Source of the DNA: Pseudomonadaceae bacterium
Lineage (GTDB): Bacteria; Pseudomonadota; Gammaproteobacteria; Pseudomonadales; Pseudomonadaceae
Assembly: GCA_019745275.1 (NCBI GenBank)
Contig: JAIETJ010000133.1
Coordinates: forward strand, 1-34,743
Direction: 5' to 3'
Length of the DNA stretch: 34,743 nucleotides
A program made the translations under genes and the position numbers. This document shows, piece after piece, positions 1 to 8,878 of the stretch; positions within the stretch are counted from its first letter, which is position 1; every line of letters begins with the position of its first letter. The notes below the pieces were generated by a model. The model made no database searches. It was not told where the DNA came from and saw only the letters and a program-made list of their open reading frames with translations.

Positions 1-987
1 GAGTTCACCGCTTTTACTGGTGATGAGCGCCGGCGCAGCGACTTGCTTGAGCAGCGCACCCGCGATGCCGAAGAAGGTCGGGCGAAGTCAGAAATGGCCC
101 GCCAACAGGTTGAGCAGGCACTCAATCAGCGCCTGCTGGGTAAGACCTTGCCTGAAGTGGTGGTGCGCCTGCTGCAAGAGGCGTGGAGCAAGGTGCTGAT
201 GCTGGCGTGCCTGAAGCACGGCGCCGAGTCGGCTGAGTGGCAACTGGCGCTGAGCACCATGGATGATCTGGTCTGGAGCGTTGAGGCGCACGAAGACGCG
301 CAGGCGCGCATGCGTTTGTTGGAGCTGGTGCCGGGGCTGCTGCGTGCGTTGCGCGAAGGTTTAGCCAGCGCCGCGGTCGATCCGTTTGTCACTGGTGAGT
401 ATTTCGCTCAGCTTGAGGCTTTGCACGTGCAAGCCTTCCAGCGCTTCAAATGGTCAATGCCGGCACCGGTTGTGCTTGAGCCTGAGTTTGGCGTGGATGA
501 TCAGCTATTGCCGGCGCCGGTAATTGTGCGTGACGAAGCCGAATTGGCGGTTGAGCAAGCACTCACGGCCTTGGATTTGCCTGAAATAAGCGAGGTAGAG
601 GCGCTGGCCGAACCTGTGGCGATGATTGAGGTGATCGAAGAAATCATCTTGCTGGTTCCCGGTGAGGTGCGCGAGTCGCAGGCCGAAGTCTGTTTGGCCG
701 AGGACGACGAGGCTTTTACTCAGGTCGACAATTTGCGGGTCGGCAGTTGGGTTGAGTTTCAGGAAGATGAAGAGCACAAGTTGCGCTGCAAGTTGGCGGC
801 GGTGATCAAGCCATCCGGTAAGTTTATTTTTGTTAATCGCACCGGCATGAAAGTGCTGGAGAAAACCCGTACCGGTTTGGCAGTTGAGTTTCGCCGCAGC
901 GCTATTCGCCTGCTGGACGATGCGCTGTTGTTTGATCGGGCGCTGGAGTCGGTGATTGGTAACCTACGTAGGCTTAAGGGCGCTTAA
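1..987 (+). CDS. DUF1631 family protein, C-terminal part (5' end outside window)
   Basis: The frame is open from the first base of the window, so the gene is truncated upstream; the TTG at 43 is not a convincing start. About 328 residues are visible, ending in a TAA at 985-987. The N-terminal visible part is helical and rich in Gln, Glu and Arg. A long acidic, low-complexity middle (roughly 480-720) leads into a compact C-terminal domain with NLRVGSWVEFQEDEE and GKFIFVNRTGMKV, which resembles the PilZ-like barrel at the end of DUF1631 proteins. Members are normally about 700-800 residues, and their function is unknown to me. In Pseudomonas a gene of this kind lies directly upstream of ampD, as here. 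I make no functional claim beyond the family. Confidence 0.8.
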   Translation, partial: EFTAFTGDERRRSDLLEQRTRDAEEGRAKSEMARQQVEQALNQRLLGKTLPEVVVRLLQEAWSKVLMLACLKHGAESAEWQLALSTMDDLVWSVEAHEDAQARMRLLELVPGLLRALREGLASAAVDPFVTGEYFAQLEALHVQAFQRFKWSMPAPVVLEPEFGVDDQLLPAPVIVRDEAELAVEQALTALDLPEISEVEALAEPVAMIEVIEEIILLVPGEVRESQAEVCLAEDDEAFTQVDNLRVGSWVEFQEDEEHKLRCKLAAVIKPSGKFIFVNRTGMKVLEKTRTGLAVEFRRSAIRLLDDALLFDRALESVIGNLRRLKGA

Positions 988-1047
988 AAAACGGCTTAAT
1001 GTCTGCCGCGCTAGCTGGTGCGGCACCTGTTGAGCCACCAGCTACTC

Positions 1048-1083
1048 CAACAACGCCCGGCCTGCTGCTGGGCGTTGTTGTTT
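1048..1083 (+). terminator. Rho-independent terminator after the DUF1631 gene
   Basis: A perfect 11-bp inverted repeat pairs CAACAACGCCC (1048-1058) with GGGCGTTGTTG (1070-1080) and is followed by a short T-rich tail (TTTG). It lies between the DUF1631 stop and the ampD start. This suggests that ampDE is transcribed from its own promoter. Confidence 0.7.
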
Positions 1084-1141
1084 GTGCTGCTTGGCCGGGC
1101 ACGTTGGCTGCTCTAGAGTAGGGCTTCAGTCAGGAGTTTTT

Positions 1142-1720
1142 ATGCGTTTGGATACAAGCAATGGTTGGCTTGCAGGGGCGCAGCATTGCCCTTCGGCTAA
1201 CTGTAATGAGCGTCCGGATGGCGAGATTTCGCTGCTGGTACTGCATAACATCAGCTTGCCGCCTGGCCAGTTCGGAACCGGTAAGGTGCAGGAGTTTTTT
1301 ACCCACGGTTTGCGCGCCGACGAGCATCCATACTTTGCCGATATCGCTCAGATGCGCGTGTCGGCGCATTTTTTTATTGAGCGTGACGGCGCTGTCAGTC
1401 AATTTGTCTCATGCTTGCAGCGCGCCTGGCATGCCGGTGTTTCATGTTTTGCCGGGCGCGAGAACTGCAATGATTTTTCCTTAGGGATAGAGCTGGAAGG
1501 CACCGATGAACTGCCGTTTAACGATGCGCAGTATCAGGCCTTGATTGCCTTGAGTCGGCAACTATTGGAGGCTTATCCGGCGCTTACTCTGGAACGGATT
1601 TGCGGCCATAGTGATATAGCACCGGGGCGTAAGACAGATCCGGGGCCGGCATTTGATTGGGCGCGTTTGCGCGCAGGGTTGTCTGGCTCGCCGAGCGTGG
1701 AATTGAGCCATAAGGAGTAA
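1142..1720 (+). CDS. ampD: 1,6-anhydro-N-acetylmuramyl-L-alanine amidase AmpD
   Basis: This is the cytoplasmic zinc amidase of peptidoglycan recycling. It cleaves the stem peptide from 1,6-anhydroMurNAc-peptides and so lowers the level of the AmpR inducer. The product is 192 residues, normal for the family. The start is the ATG at 1142, preceded by AGGAG at 1132-1136; the upstream extension of the frame to 1082 has no ribosome site. Expected zinc ligands are visible: His35 in LLVLHNIS, and His156 and Asp166 in the stretch GHSDIAPGRKTDPGP. The N-terminal GWLAGAQHCPSANCNERP is typical of AmpD. ampE follows after 3 bases with its own AGGAG, forming the usual ampDE operon. No ampC or ampR is in the window. 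Confidence 0.96.
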   Translation: MRLDTSNGWLAGAQHCPSANCNERPDGEISLLVLHNISLPPGQFGTGKVQEFFTHGLRADEHPYFADIAQMRVSAHFFIERDGAVSQFVSCLQRAWHAGVSCFAGRENCNDFSLGIELEGTDELPFNDAQYQALIALSRQLLEAYPALTLERICGHSDIAPGRKTDPGPAFDWARLRAGLSGSPSVELSHKE

Positions 1721-1723
1721 TTG

Positions 1724-2560
1724 ATGAGTTTTTTAGTGTTGTTAATGGCCTTGTGGCTGGAGAAGTTTTCCGCCGTGCGCCAACGCTTGCAACAAGACGG
1801 TTTTTGGCTGCGGCAACTGGCCAAGGTTGAAGCCAGTGCGCGCTTGCAAGCAGCGCCATGGCTGGGTTTGGCGCTGTTGGTGTTGCTGCCTACGCTGTTT
1901 TTGGGCGTGCTCTTGCTGCTGCTTAAACCACTGGCCTATGGCTGGTTAGCCTTGCCGATACACCTGCTGGTGCTGATGTTCTGCTTGGGGCGTGGCGATG
2001 TGTTAACGGCGCTGGGGCCGTTTCGCGATGCTTGGCGGCGGGGCGATGGTGAAGCGGCTTACTTGGTGGCGGCGCGGGATTTGGCCGTGCAAGCCGATGA
2101 CCGTCAGCAATTGCTGGCGCAGGTGCAGGGTTACTTGTTGTGGCAGGCCTATCAAAGTTTTTTTGCGGTGATCTTCTGGTATGCGTTACTCGGGCCGCTG
2201 GCTATTTTGGCTTATCGGTTGTTGGCGCTGAGCGCTGAGCACGCCCAGCAACCGGCGCTGCGTGAGCGGGCTGAGCAGCTCCGGCATGCCTTGGATTGGT
2301 TGCCGGTGCGGGTGTTGGCCAGCAGCTTTGCTTTGGTGGGCGATTTTATTGCGGTGAGCCGCGCGCTCTTGCATGAGTTGTTGAACTGGCAGATTAGCGC
2401 CGCGCAGGTGGTTACCAGTGCCGGCCGAGCGGCGACCGATACGCCTGAAGTGGTTGCCGATGAGGCTGGCTTGCAAAGCTTGGATGCGCTGTGGCAGTTG
2501 CTGGTGCGCGCCGCCCTGCTTTGGTATGCCGGTTTTGCGGTTTGGACCTTGCTGCTCTAG
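1724..2560 (+). CDS. ampE: AmpE, inner-membrane regulatory protein
   Basis: AmpE is an integral membrane protein encoded with AmpD and linked to beta-lactamase induction; its biochemical role is not settled. The product is 278 residues, close to the usual size of about 284. Start chosen at the ATG at 1724, with AGGAG at 1713-1717 overlapping the end of ampD. Hydrophobic segments are visible near residues 47-69 and 70-90, around 145-165, and at the extreme C-terminus (LLVRAALLWYAGFAVWTLLL), giving about four membrane spans. The middle part carries the conserved WRRGD and LLxQVQ-type features (DAWRRGDGEAAYL, then QQLLAQVQGYLLWQAYQSFFAVIFWY). It converges on the ROK kinase with only 6 bases between the stop codons and no evident terminator. 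Confidence 0.92.
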   Translation: MSFLVLLMALWLEKFSAVRQRLQQDGFWLRQLAKVEASARLQAAPWLGLALLVLLPTLFLGVLLLLLKPLAYGWLALPIHLLVLMFCLGRGDVLTALGPFRDAWRRGDGEAAYLVAARDLAVQADDRQQLLAQVQGYLLWQAYQSFFAVIFWYALLGPLAILAYRLLALSAEHAQQPALRERAEQLRHALDWLPVRVLASSFALVGDFIAVSRALLHELLNWQISAAQVVTSAGRAATDTPEVVADEAGLQSLDALWQLLVRAALLWYAGFAVWTLLL

Positions 2561-2566
2561 GGCTTT

Positions 2567-3457
2567 CTACGGCCATAGCCAGGCCGCGCCACGCACGCCG
2601 CTGGAGTCACCGTGCAGGGCGGGCAGCAGGCGGATGTTGAGTTGCTCGGTGAATACGTAGCGCGCCAGCAGCGGCGGCACTAGTTCATACAGCGCGGCGA
2701 TGTTCGACAGGCCGCCGCCGAGTACTATCACTTCAGGGTCGATGATGTTGATGACCCCGGCCAAGCTGCGGGCTAACTGCTCGGCATAGACGTGCAATGC
2801 CTGTACGGCGCGGGCGTCACCGTGGGTGGCGGCCTGGGCGATGCTCTCGGCGCTCATGCCTAGCTGGCTTCGGGCGGCCCAGCCGGGGCCGGATAAGAAA
2901 GTTTCGATACAGTCATCTAAGCCGCAATAACAACGCTGTACGGCGCCGTCAGCCGCACCTCGCCACGGCAGCGGGTTATGTCCCCATTCGCCGGCGATGG
3001 CATTCGGGCCGTTTAGCAAGCGGCCATTGATCACAAACCCGCCGCCGACGCCGGTGCCGAGAATCACCCCAAACAGGCTGCTCGCGCCGGCGCCAGCACC
3101 GTCGCAGGCTTCGGAGAGGGCAAAGCAGTCGGCATCATTGGCCAAACGAATCGGTCGTTGTAATAGCTGTTGCAGATCACCGAGCAGGTCTTGGCCAATC
3201 AGGCAGGTGGAATTGGCGTTTTTAATCAAGCCGTTGCTTGGTGAGCGCGCGCCCGGAATGCCGATGCCGACACTTGCGCTGGCGCCCAGTTCAAGCTCGC
3301 AAACCTGAACTAAGCTGCAAATAGACTGCAGGGTTTGCCGGTAGTCGCCCTGCGGTGTGACGCAGCGTTTGCGCAGTACTGTTTGGCCTTGATGCAGGGC
3401 AATAATTTCGATCTTGCTACCGCCCAGATCGATGCCAAAACGCAGCGCTGAATGCAT
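2567..3457 (-). CDS. ROK family sugar kinase, Mak/fructokinase-like
   Basis: The 296-residue protein begins MHSALRFGIDLGGSK. Start chosen at the ATG whose complement is 3455-3457; the open frame runs 32 codons further upstream, but the ATP-binding motif FGIDLGGSK belongs at the N-terminus. Family features are present: GTGVGGGFVING (phosphate binding), EWGHNPLPW, and the zinc-binding CYCGLDDCIETF signature of ROK proteins. The Asp in LANDADCFALSEA fits the catalytic region, and the C-terminus reads HGDSSGVRGAAWLWP. The pattern closely resembles E. coli Mak, an ATP-dependent fructokinase. Glucokinase or N-acetylglucosamine kinase activity cannot be excluded, and a GlcNAc role would suit the neighbouring recycling genes. 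It is divergent from the chemotaxis gene, with a 169-bp spacer. Confidence 0.88.
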   Translation of the reverse strand: MHSALRFGIDLGGSKIEIIALHQGQTVLRKRCVTPQGDYRQTLQSICSLVQVCELELGASASVGIGIPGARSPSNGLIKNANSTCLIGQDLLGDLQQLLQRPIRLANDADCFALSEACDGAGAGASSLFGVILGTGVGGGFVINGRLLNGPNAIAGEWGHNPLPWRGAADGAVQRCYCGLDDCIETFLSGPGWAARSQLGMSAESIAQAATHGDARAVQALHVYAEQLARSLAGVINIIDPEVIVLGGGLSNIAALYELVPPLLARYVFTEQLNIRLLPALHGDSSGVRGAAWLWP

Positions 3458-3626
3458 GTTTAACCTTAAGTTACAGAGTCGCAGGCCGATATCGGGTATA
3501 CAGGGCGCCACGTTTGCGAGTGGGATGGCTGTGTCGGTATTTGCCTCCACCACTCAGTCGCCCAGACTCTAATGGCTTGCCAGACAACGGCGGCTTGAGA
3601 ACAATAATGTTAACAGGAGAGGTCTT

Positions 3627-5666
3627 GTGAAGACTCTGTTGTATCCGGCCATCGCGCTGATGAATCGACTGAATTTTGGCATGAAATTCAGCCTGATTAG
3701 TGTGCTGTTTTTCCTCCCACTGGGCATTACTAACTATGTGCTGGTCAGCGACTCTTATCAGCAATATCTGCGCACCAGCACCGAGTTGGGCAGCCTTGAG
3801 TTGTTGAGCCAAAGTTTGACGATTCGCCGCGATTTGCAAACGGTGAATGATTTAACCGTAATCAGTCGCATGCTTGGCGAGGCCAAGGCTGCCGAGGCTA
3901 ACGCCCGCAGTACGGCTCTTGAGCAGGGGCTAATTGGCCAGTTGGGCGACCTGCAAGCAGTGAGCGATGACCCGCAAGCTGTGGCCGATTTCACCGCGCG
4001 GCGCGATGAGTTGCTGGTCGCCATGCGTGCACTGAGCGCACAAGCCGTGCCGCTGAGCAAGCAGGGCCAAGGTGAGGAGTTATTGGCCAAGGTGCAATTG
4101 CTGATTAAAAGCATCGCTGCGCAGTCTGGCTTGAGCCAAGACGATCAGTCGGATGTACGCCAGCTGGCCGATTTAATCATCAATGCCACACCGCAAGTGA
4201 CGGCTGTTTTGGCGACCGGCCGGTCGATCGGCGCTTACTCGATCGGCGTGGGTTTTCTTGATTCCGGCGCCAGCGCGAAGATGGAAGACACCTTGTTGGT
4301 GATGGAGAAACTGCATGCCGAATACGGCTTAACCATTAAGGAAACATTGGCGGCTAGCCCAGCAGCGGCGCAGGCGTTGGGTCGGCGTACCCAGGCCAGT
4401 CAGCAAACCTTGCTGGATCTGGGTAAGGTCCTAGAAGATAAGCTGATTGTGGCTGAGTCGCTGAGTGGCCCGTGGCAGGATTTCTTTGCCCAAATCAGCA
4501 ATGAAATGGACAAAACCTATCAGCTTAACGATGACACCTTGGCGTTTCTCAAGGCCGAATTGGCGACCCGCTTACAACGTAAAGGCACTGAAACAGTGTT
4601 GTTGGTCGTGGCCTTGGTGCTGGTGTTCTTGGTCATCGGTTATTTGTACGGCGGTTTTTATGTGTCTACCCGGGCTACCTTAAAGAGCCTCGGTGCGGTG
4701 ATGGGCAAGGTGGCTGCCGGTGATATGACGGCAAGCTATCGCGTGCAGAGTCGCGATGAGTTGGGCGAGTTAGGTGACGCCTTCAATGACACGGTGCGCA
4801 AAATTCACGACCTAATTGAGCGCGTTGGCCATACCGTGACTGAGGTTGGGCGGCAGGCCGACCAGGTGGAGCTAATCTCCGGCGAAAGCAGCCAGGCGGT
4901 TTCTGGGCAGCGCAACCAAATTGAGCAAGTGGCCACGGCCATGAATGAAATGTCCGCCACCGCCCAGGAGGTTGCTCGCAGCGCGGCAGCTGCGGTGGGC
5001 AGTGCGCAGAGCGTAAATGATGAAACCGTCAATGGGCGTGAATTGGTGGATGCTCAAGTGGGCAGCATTCAACGTCTGGCCAGTGAGATTGATCAGTCGG
5101 TGGGGGTGATTAACCAACTGGCTGCCGACAGCGCCTCGATTAGTCAGGTACTTGAAGTGATTAAGGGCATTGCCGAGCAAACCAATTTGCTCGCCCTGAA
5201 CGCGGCGATTGAAGCGGCGCGTGCCGGCGAGCAAGGTCGAGGCTTTGCCGTGGTGGCCGATGAGGTGCGTAACTTAGCCAAACGCACACAGCACTCGGCA
5301 GGCGAAATTGAACAGATGATCTCGCAGTTGCAGGGTGGCGTGGCGGCAACGGTGAAGGCTATGAGCGGCAGTCATCAAATGGCTGGCGACAGCGTTAATC
5401 AGTCGGCCAAGGTGCAGCAAGCGTTGGAAAATATCCTTGCGGCAGTGGGCATGATCGTCGATCAAAATCAGCAAATCGCCACCGCCGCCGAGGAACAAAC
5501 GGCGGTAGCCCATGATATTGATCAAAATATCGTCGCCATCAGCCAGGCCGGCGAGCGCACCGCCGAGGGTGCCAGCCAGACCGAGCAAGCCAGCCGAGAA
5601 CTGTCCAGCCATGTGGTGCGCTTACAGCAATTGATTGGTGCCTTTCGAGTGCGCGGACAGCTGTAG
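3627..5666 (+). CDS. Methyl-accepting chemotaxis protein with large periplasmic helical sensor
   Basis: This is a transmembrane chemoreceptor signalling to CheA/CheW. The 679-residue product starts at a GTG (3627) with a strong AGGAGAGG at 3615-3622. The first membrane span is about residues 21-41. A large, mostly helical periplasmic region (about 42-322) follows, longer than a single four-helix bundle. The second span is about 324-346 ([20 protein letters not shown]), then a HAMP domain and the cytoplasmic signalling rod. The hairpin tip is unmistakable near residues 510-553 ([20 protein letters not shown], then [18 protein letters not shown]). The ligand is not predictable from sequence. 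The position next to ampE matches the transducer gene I recall as PA4520 in P. aeruginosa. No C-terminal CheR-binding pentapeptide is seen; the end is FRVRGQL. Confidence 0.95.
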   Translation: MKTLLYPAIALMNRLNFGMKFSLISVLFFLPLGITNYVLVSDSYQQYLRTSTELGSLELLSQSLTIRRDLQTVNDLTVISRMLGEAKAAEANARSTALEQGLIGQLGDLQAVSDDPQAVADFTARRDELLVAMRALSAQAVPLSKQGQGEELLAKVQLLIKSIAAQSGLSQDDQSDVRQLADLIINATPQVTAVLATGRSIGAYSIGVGFLDSGASAKMEDTLLVMEKLHAEYGLTIKETLAASPAAAQALGRRTQASQQTLLDLGKVLEDKLIVAESLSGPWQDFFAQISNEMDKTYQLNDDTLAFLKAELATRLQRKGTETVLLVVALVLVFLVIGYLYGGFYVSTRATLKSLGAVMGKVAAGDMTASYRVQSRDELGELGDAFNDTVRKIHDLIERVGHTVTEVGRQADQVELISGESSQAVSGQRNQIEQVATAMNEMSATAQEVARSAAAAVGSAQSVNDETVNGRELVDAQVGSIQRLASEIDQSVGVINQLAADSASISQVLEVIKGIAEQTNLLALNAAIEAARAGEQGRGFAVVADEVRNLAKRTQHSAGEIEQMISQLQGGVAATVKAMSGSHQMAGDSVNQSAKVQQALENILAAVGMIVDQNQQIATAAEEQTAVAHDIDQNIVAISQAGERTAEGASQTEQASRELSSHVVRLQQLIGAFRVRGQL

Positions 5667-5974
5667 ACTCCATAGTAGGGTGTACTCGCCGCAGGCAGTA
5701 CGCCGATACTCTATGAGCTTGTAGAAACTCTTGGATTGTTCGTTGCGATCAGCGTCGGGTTGTTCGTTGTGTTTAACAGTTGGACTGTTCGCTGCGCTTA
5801 ACGTCGGACTGTTCGCTTCGCTCCTGAGTCCAACCTACGTCCAGCCTCAACCTACGTCCGATCTACATTCGGTTAACGTCGTAGCCTGGATTAGCGCAGC
5901 GTAATAATTGGCCCAGTTCAAGTAATTCGCCTGCAAGGCCGGCAGCCTAAACAGAGAACGGCTTCCGGCCTTTT
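5667..5974. other. Intergenic spacer with degenerate tandem repeats
   Basis: This 308-bp gap between the chemotaxis gene and tatD holds no convincing ORF. From 5733 to 5820 it carries four degenerate repeats (separate entry). These are followed by two copies of YCAACCTACGTCC (5830-5842 and 5847-5859) and a GTAGCCTGGATTAGCGCAGC-type sequence at 5881-5900. The gap ends in a plus-strand terminator. The whole spacer looks like a decayed array of intergenic elements. Confidence 0.6.
5733..5820. repeat. Four tandem repeats, 24-25 bp period
   Basis: The 15-bp cores GGATTGTTCGTTGCG (5733), GGGTTGTTCGTTGTG (5757), GGACTGTTCGCTGCG (5782) and GGACTGTTCGCTTCG (5806) start 24, 25 and 24 bases apart. The reverse complement of the core (CGCARCGAACARTCC) is the same as the unit repeated upstream of the ABC transporter near 30.8 kb. 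Confidence 0.75.
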
Positions 5975-5976
5975 TT
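5937..5976 (+). terminator. Rho-independent terminator for the chemotaxis transcript
   Basis: GGCCGGCAGCC (5937-5947) pairs with GGCTTCCGGCC (5960-5970) with one mismatch and is followed directly by six T residues (5971-5976). The polarity fits plus-strand transcription from the chemotaxis gene. The T run overlaps the stop codon of the convergent tatD gene. Confidence 0.75.
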
Positions 5977-6760
5977 ACTCGTAGGCCCAGCCGAATAGCT
6001 CGCAAGCGTTTTGGCTGCTGGCGTTGGCCAGTTCCGTCGGGCTGAGGCCTTTAAGTGTGGCGATTGCAGTGCAAATATCCGGCAGAAATTGCGGACTGTT
6101 GCGTTGCTGCGGATGCATGGCGGGTGCCATGTCCGGGCTGTCGGTTTCCAGCACTATGGCCTCCAGCGGCAGCGCCGCTATGACCTTGCGCAAGCGTAGC
6201 GCTTGCGGCCAAGTGGCCGCGCCGCCGAGCCCCAGTTTAAAACCCAATTTCCAGTACTCGCGGGCTTCCTCCAAGCTGCCGGCAAAGGCGTGGACGATGC
6301 CGCCGCGTTTGAGCCGGTAGCGTTTCAGGTTGGCGATTACCTCGCTATGGCTGCGACGTACATGCAGCAGCGCCGGCAGATTAAATTCGGCGGCCAGTTC
6401 CAGTTGTGCGCAAAACAAGCTTTGTTGATGGGCCCGGTCGAGTTCTGGTAGGAAGTAATCCAGACCGATTTCGCCCACTGCGCACAGTTTAGGGTGACCG
6501 CTCAGGCGCTCAAGCCAATCGCGCAACGCCGGCAGATGTTCAGGTTGGTGCTGAGATAGGAACATCGGGTGCAGGCCAAAGGCGGCATACAGGCCGTCCT
6601 CGCGCTGCACCAAATCCCACAGTCGCGGCCAATTGGCCTGCTCAACCCCAACCACCACTATCCGCTCGACACCGAGGGCGCGAGCGCAGGCCAGCACAGC
6701 GCCGCGATCGCTGGCGAAATCTGGGAAATCCAAGTGGGTGTGGGTGTCGATCAGGTGCAT
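5975..6760 (-). CDS. TatD family metal-dependent hydrolase (YjjV-like)
   Basis: The product is a 261-residue TIM-barrel metal-dependent hydrolase, the usual TatD length. TatD proteins are divalent-metal DNases or related phosphodiesterases. Expected metal-site motifs appear in order: DTHTHLDF at residues 5-12, VGEIGLDY (the Glu ligand), LLHVRRSH, GGIVHAFAGS, and LETDSPDM (the Asp ligand). The start is the ATG complementary to 6758-6760, because the HxH motif must lie at the very N-terminus; no clear ribosome site is visible. It lies downstream of prfC on the same strand. I recall that prfC and the TatD paralogue yjjV are also near each other in E. coli, which favours YjjV over TatD proper. 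The stretch between the two genes contains a palindromic element. Confidence 0.9.
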   Translation of the reverse strand: MHLIDTHTHLDFPDFASDRGAVLACARALGVERIVVVGVEQANWPRLWDLVQREDGLYAAFGLHPMFLSQHQPEHLPALRDWLERLSGHPKLCAVGEIGLDYFLPELDRAHQQSLFCAQLELAAEFNLPALLHVRRSHSEVIANLKRYRLKRGGIVHAFAGSLEEAREYWKLGFKLGLGGAATWPQALRLRKVIAALPLEAIVLETDSPDMAPAMHPQQRNSPQFLPDICTAIATLKGLSPTELANASSQNACELFGWAYE

Positions 6761-6774
6761 GGGTTAATCATAGG

Positions 6775-6806
6775 GTAGGGTGGGCAACCGCGCAGCGCTG
6801 CCCACC
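6775..6806. repeat. Palindromic intergenic element (GTAGGGTGGGCA...TGCCCACC)
   Basis: GGTGGGCA (6779-6786) and TGCCCACC (6799-6806) form a perfect 8-bp stem around ACCGCGCAGCGC. The element sits between prfC and tatD. It may act as a partial terminator or a transcript-processing signal, but it also belongs to the family of elements found at 5.7, 15.1 and 30.7 kb. Confidence 0.6.
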
Positions 6807-6826
6807 ATTGCCCCACAGGCAGCGCC

Positions 6827-8410
6827 TTAGTGGTGCTCGCGGGTCGCGCGGAAGTTCACTTCTGGCCAGCGCTCGACCATCAGGCTGAGGTTGACGCGGG
6901 TTGGCGCTAAGTAGGTGAGGTGACCACCGCCGTCGATGGCGAGGTTTTCCACGGCCTTGGTTTTGAAATTTTCGAGCATCTTCTTATCGCTGCAGTCGAT
7001 CCAGCGCGCCGACCACACGGTGATTGGCTCGTAGGCACACTCGACCTTGTATTCGCCCTTCAGGCGACTGGCGACCACGTCAAACTGCAGTACGCCGACC
7101 GCACCGAGAATGATGTCGTTGCTGTGCTCGGGGAAGAACACCTGCGTCGCACCTTCTTCGGCCAATTGCTGCAGGCCTTGGCGCAGTTGCTTGGATTTCA
7201 GCGGGTCTTTCAGGCGAACCCGGCGGAACAGCTCCGGGGCGAAGTGCGGAATACCGGTGAAACCCAGCGATTCGCCTTCGGTAAAGGTGTCGCCAATCTG
7301 GATGGTGCCGTGGTTGTGCAGGCCGATGATGTCGCCGGCATAGGCCTCTTCGAGCATCTCGCGCTCGCTGGAGAAGAAGGTCAGGGCATCGCCAATGCGG
7401 ATGTCTTTACCCAAGCGCACGTGGCGCATCTTCATGCCTTGCTCGTACTTGCCCGAGCAGATGCGCATAAAGGCGATACGGTCGCGGTGTTTTGGGTCCA
7501 TGTTGGCTTGGATCTTAAACACGAAACCGCTGAATTTTTCTTCGGTCGGCTCCACCGTACGTTCGTTGGCCACTCGCGCCAGCGGGCGGGGCGCCCAGTC
7601 GACGATAGCGTCCAGCACGTGATCGACGCCAAAGTTGCCTAAGGCGGTGCCGAAGAATACCGGGGTCATTTGGCCATCGTAGAACGCCTGTTGATCGAAC
7701 TCGTGGCAGGCGCCCTGGACTAACTCAAGCTGCTCGATAAAACGCTCGTATTCATCGCCCAGGTGCGCACGGGCCTCAATCGAATCCAAGTGCTGGATGA
7801 TCTTGGTTTCGGTGCGCTCATGGCCGTGGCCAGCAGTGTAGACGATGATGTAATCGTCTTTGAGGTGATACACACCCTTGAAGTCGCGGTAGCAACCAAT
7901 CGGCCAGGTAATAGGCGCAGCTTTGATTTTCAGTACCGCTTCGATTTCATCGAGCAACTCGATCGGGTCGCGGATGTCGCGGTCGAGTTTGTTGATAAAG
8001 CTGACAATCGGCGTGTCGCGCAGTCGGCACACTTCCATCAGGGCGATGGTGCGTGGCTCAACGCCCTTACCGCCATCGAGCACCATCAGCGCCGAGTCAA
8101 CCGCGGTCAGGGTGCGGTAGGTGTCTTCCGAGAAGTCTTCGTGGCCCGGGGTGTCGAGCAGGTTGATCATCTGTTCGCGATAGGGGAACTGCATCACCGA
8201 GGTGGTAATCGAGATGCCGCGCTGCTTCTCCATCTCCATCCAGTCGGACGTCGCATGGCGGTCGGACTTGCGCGACTTGACCGTACCGGCGACGGCAATC
8301 GCCTTGCCCATCAGCAAGAGTTTCTCGGTGATGGTGGTTTTACCCGCATCGGGGTGGGAAATAATTGCGAAGGTACGGCGCTTGGCAACTTCTGCGGCCT
8401 GCTTGCTCAT
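6827..8410 (-). CDS. prfC: Peptide chain release factor 3 (RF3)
   Basis: This GTPase recycles RF1 and RF2 from the ribosome after peptide release. The 527-residue product matches the family length (about 529). The N-terminal GTP-binding domain shows SHPDAGKTT (P-loop), the switch region [31 protein letters not shown] and FINKLDRD. Domain II and the RF3-specific C-terminal domain follow ([20 protein letters not shown], then [20 protein letters not shown]). The start is the ATG complementary to 8408-8410. Two long open frames on the opposite strand (6920-7642 and 7763-8533) are antisense shadows. It is probably monocistronic or loosely coupled with tatD. Confidence 0.98.
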   Translation of the reverse strand: MSKQAAEVAKRRTFAIISHPDAGKTTITEKLLLMGKAIAVAGTVKSRKSDRHATSDWMEMEKQRGISITTSVMQFPYREQMINLLDTPGHEDFSEDTYRTLTAVDSALMVLDGGKGVEPRTIALMEVCRLRDTPIVSFINKLDRDIRDPIELLDEIEAVLKIKAAPITWPIGCYRDFKGVYHLKDDYIIVYTAGHGHERTETKIIQHLDSIEARAHLGDEYERFIEQLELVQGACHEFDQQAFYDGQMTPVFFGTALGNFGVDHVLDAIVDWAPRPLARVANERTVEPTEEKFSGFVFKIQANMDPKHRDRIAFMRICSGKYEQGMKMRHVRLGKDIRIGDALTFFSSEREMLEEAYAGDIIGLHNHGTIQIGDTFTEGESLGFTGIPHFAPELFRRVRLKDPLKSKQLRQGLQQLAEEGATQVFFPEHSNDIILGAVGVLQFDVVASRLKGEYKVECAYEPITVWSARWIDCSDKKMLENFKTKAVENLAIDGGGHLTYLAPTRVNLSLMVERWPEVNFRATREHH

Positions 8411-8878
8411 GCTCGAAAAACCTGTCGACGGATAGTCGGATTGTCAAAAATGGCGGCGATTATAGCGGTAATCGTTAGCCGTGCGGCGTCCGGTGAGCAG
8501 GCCAATAACGCTGCAATGTGCAGCATTTTATAGCGCTATGTTGTAAATCTAAAACAGTCAAGTGCTAAATCGACTAATTGGCCTTAAACAGGTAATTTTT
8601 GATTGATCTAGAGGGCTCATGTGCCTAAAGTTCGCGCCCGAACGCTCATGCTGGAAACGATCCATGCGGCTCAAGCACTGAGAATCTGGCTAATGTCTGC
8701 TGCGCTAGCGACGACCTTGAACAGATTCTGCCGACGAGAGATTCATTCTCGGCAACATTCCTTGAGAAGTAGGCGAACCAAAGTGGGGATACAGATACAG
8801 GCGTTCGCGGCTTCTTAATTGAAGTCACCCCTTTCGAGCACGGTTAGCCGTGTGTTTTGCCCATTTGGAGTGCCCAGC
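8411..8878. other. Divergent intergenic region and long speC leader
   Basis: This 468-bp region separates prfC (minus) from speC (plus). It is AT-richer near 8520-8610. Two possible stem-loops lie in the speC-proximal part. The first is an imperfect one at 8729-8754 (TGCCGA...TCGGCA arms). The second is CACGG-TTAG-CCGTG at 8839-8852, followed by TGTTTT and ending 26 bases before the speC ATG. A 65-codon open frame starting at a GTG (8621-8818) has no recognisable motif and I do not call it. A structured leader or a small RNA is possible but unproven. Confidence 0.4.

Noticed and set aside
5667..5974. CRISPR-like array in the spacer after the chemotaxis gene
   Set aside because: Units are 24-25 bp in total with drifting sequence and no unique 30-bp spacers, and no cas genes are present.
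6920..8533. Two long plus-strand open frames (6920-7642 and 7763-8533) opposite prfC
   Set aside because: prfC on the minus strand is unmistakable over its whole length. The antisense frames have no family motif and no ribosome sites, and arise from the codon bias of prfC.
997..8709. A near-identical 19-base sequence (TAATGTCTGCYGCGCTAGC) after the DUF1631 gene (997-1015) and in the speC leader (8691-8709)
   Set aside because: 18 of 19 matching bases is striking, but one such pair can occur by chance in 35 kb, and the flanks do not align. Worth counting genome-wide, but not claimed.
8621..8818. Possible 65-residue leader peptide or small protein before speC
   Set aside because: GTG start without a ribosome site, basic composition without pattern, and no recognisable homologue. 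Better treated as leader DNA.
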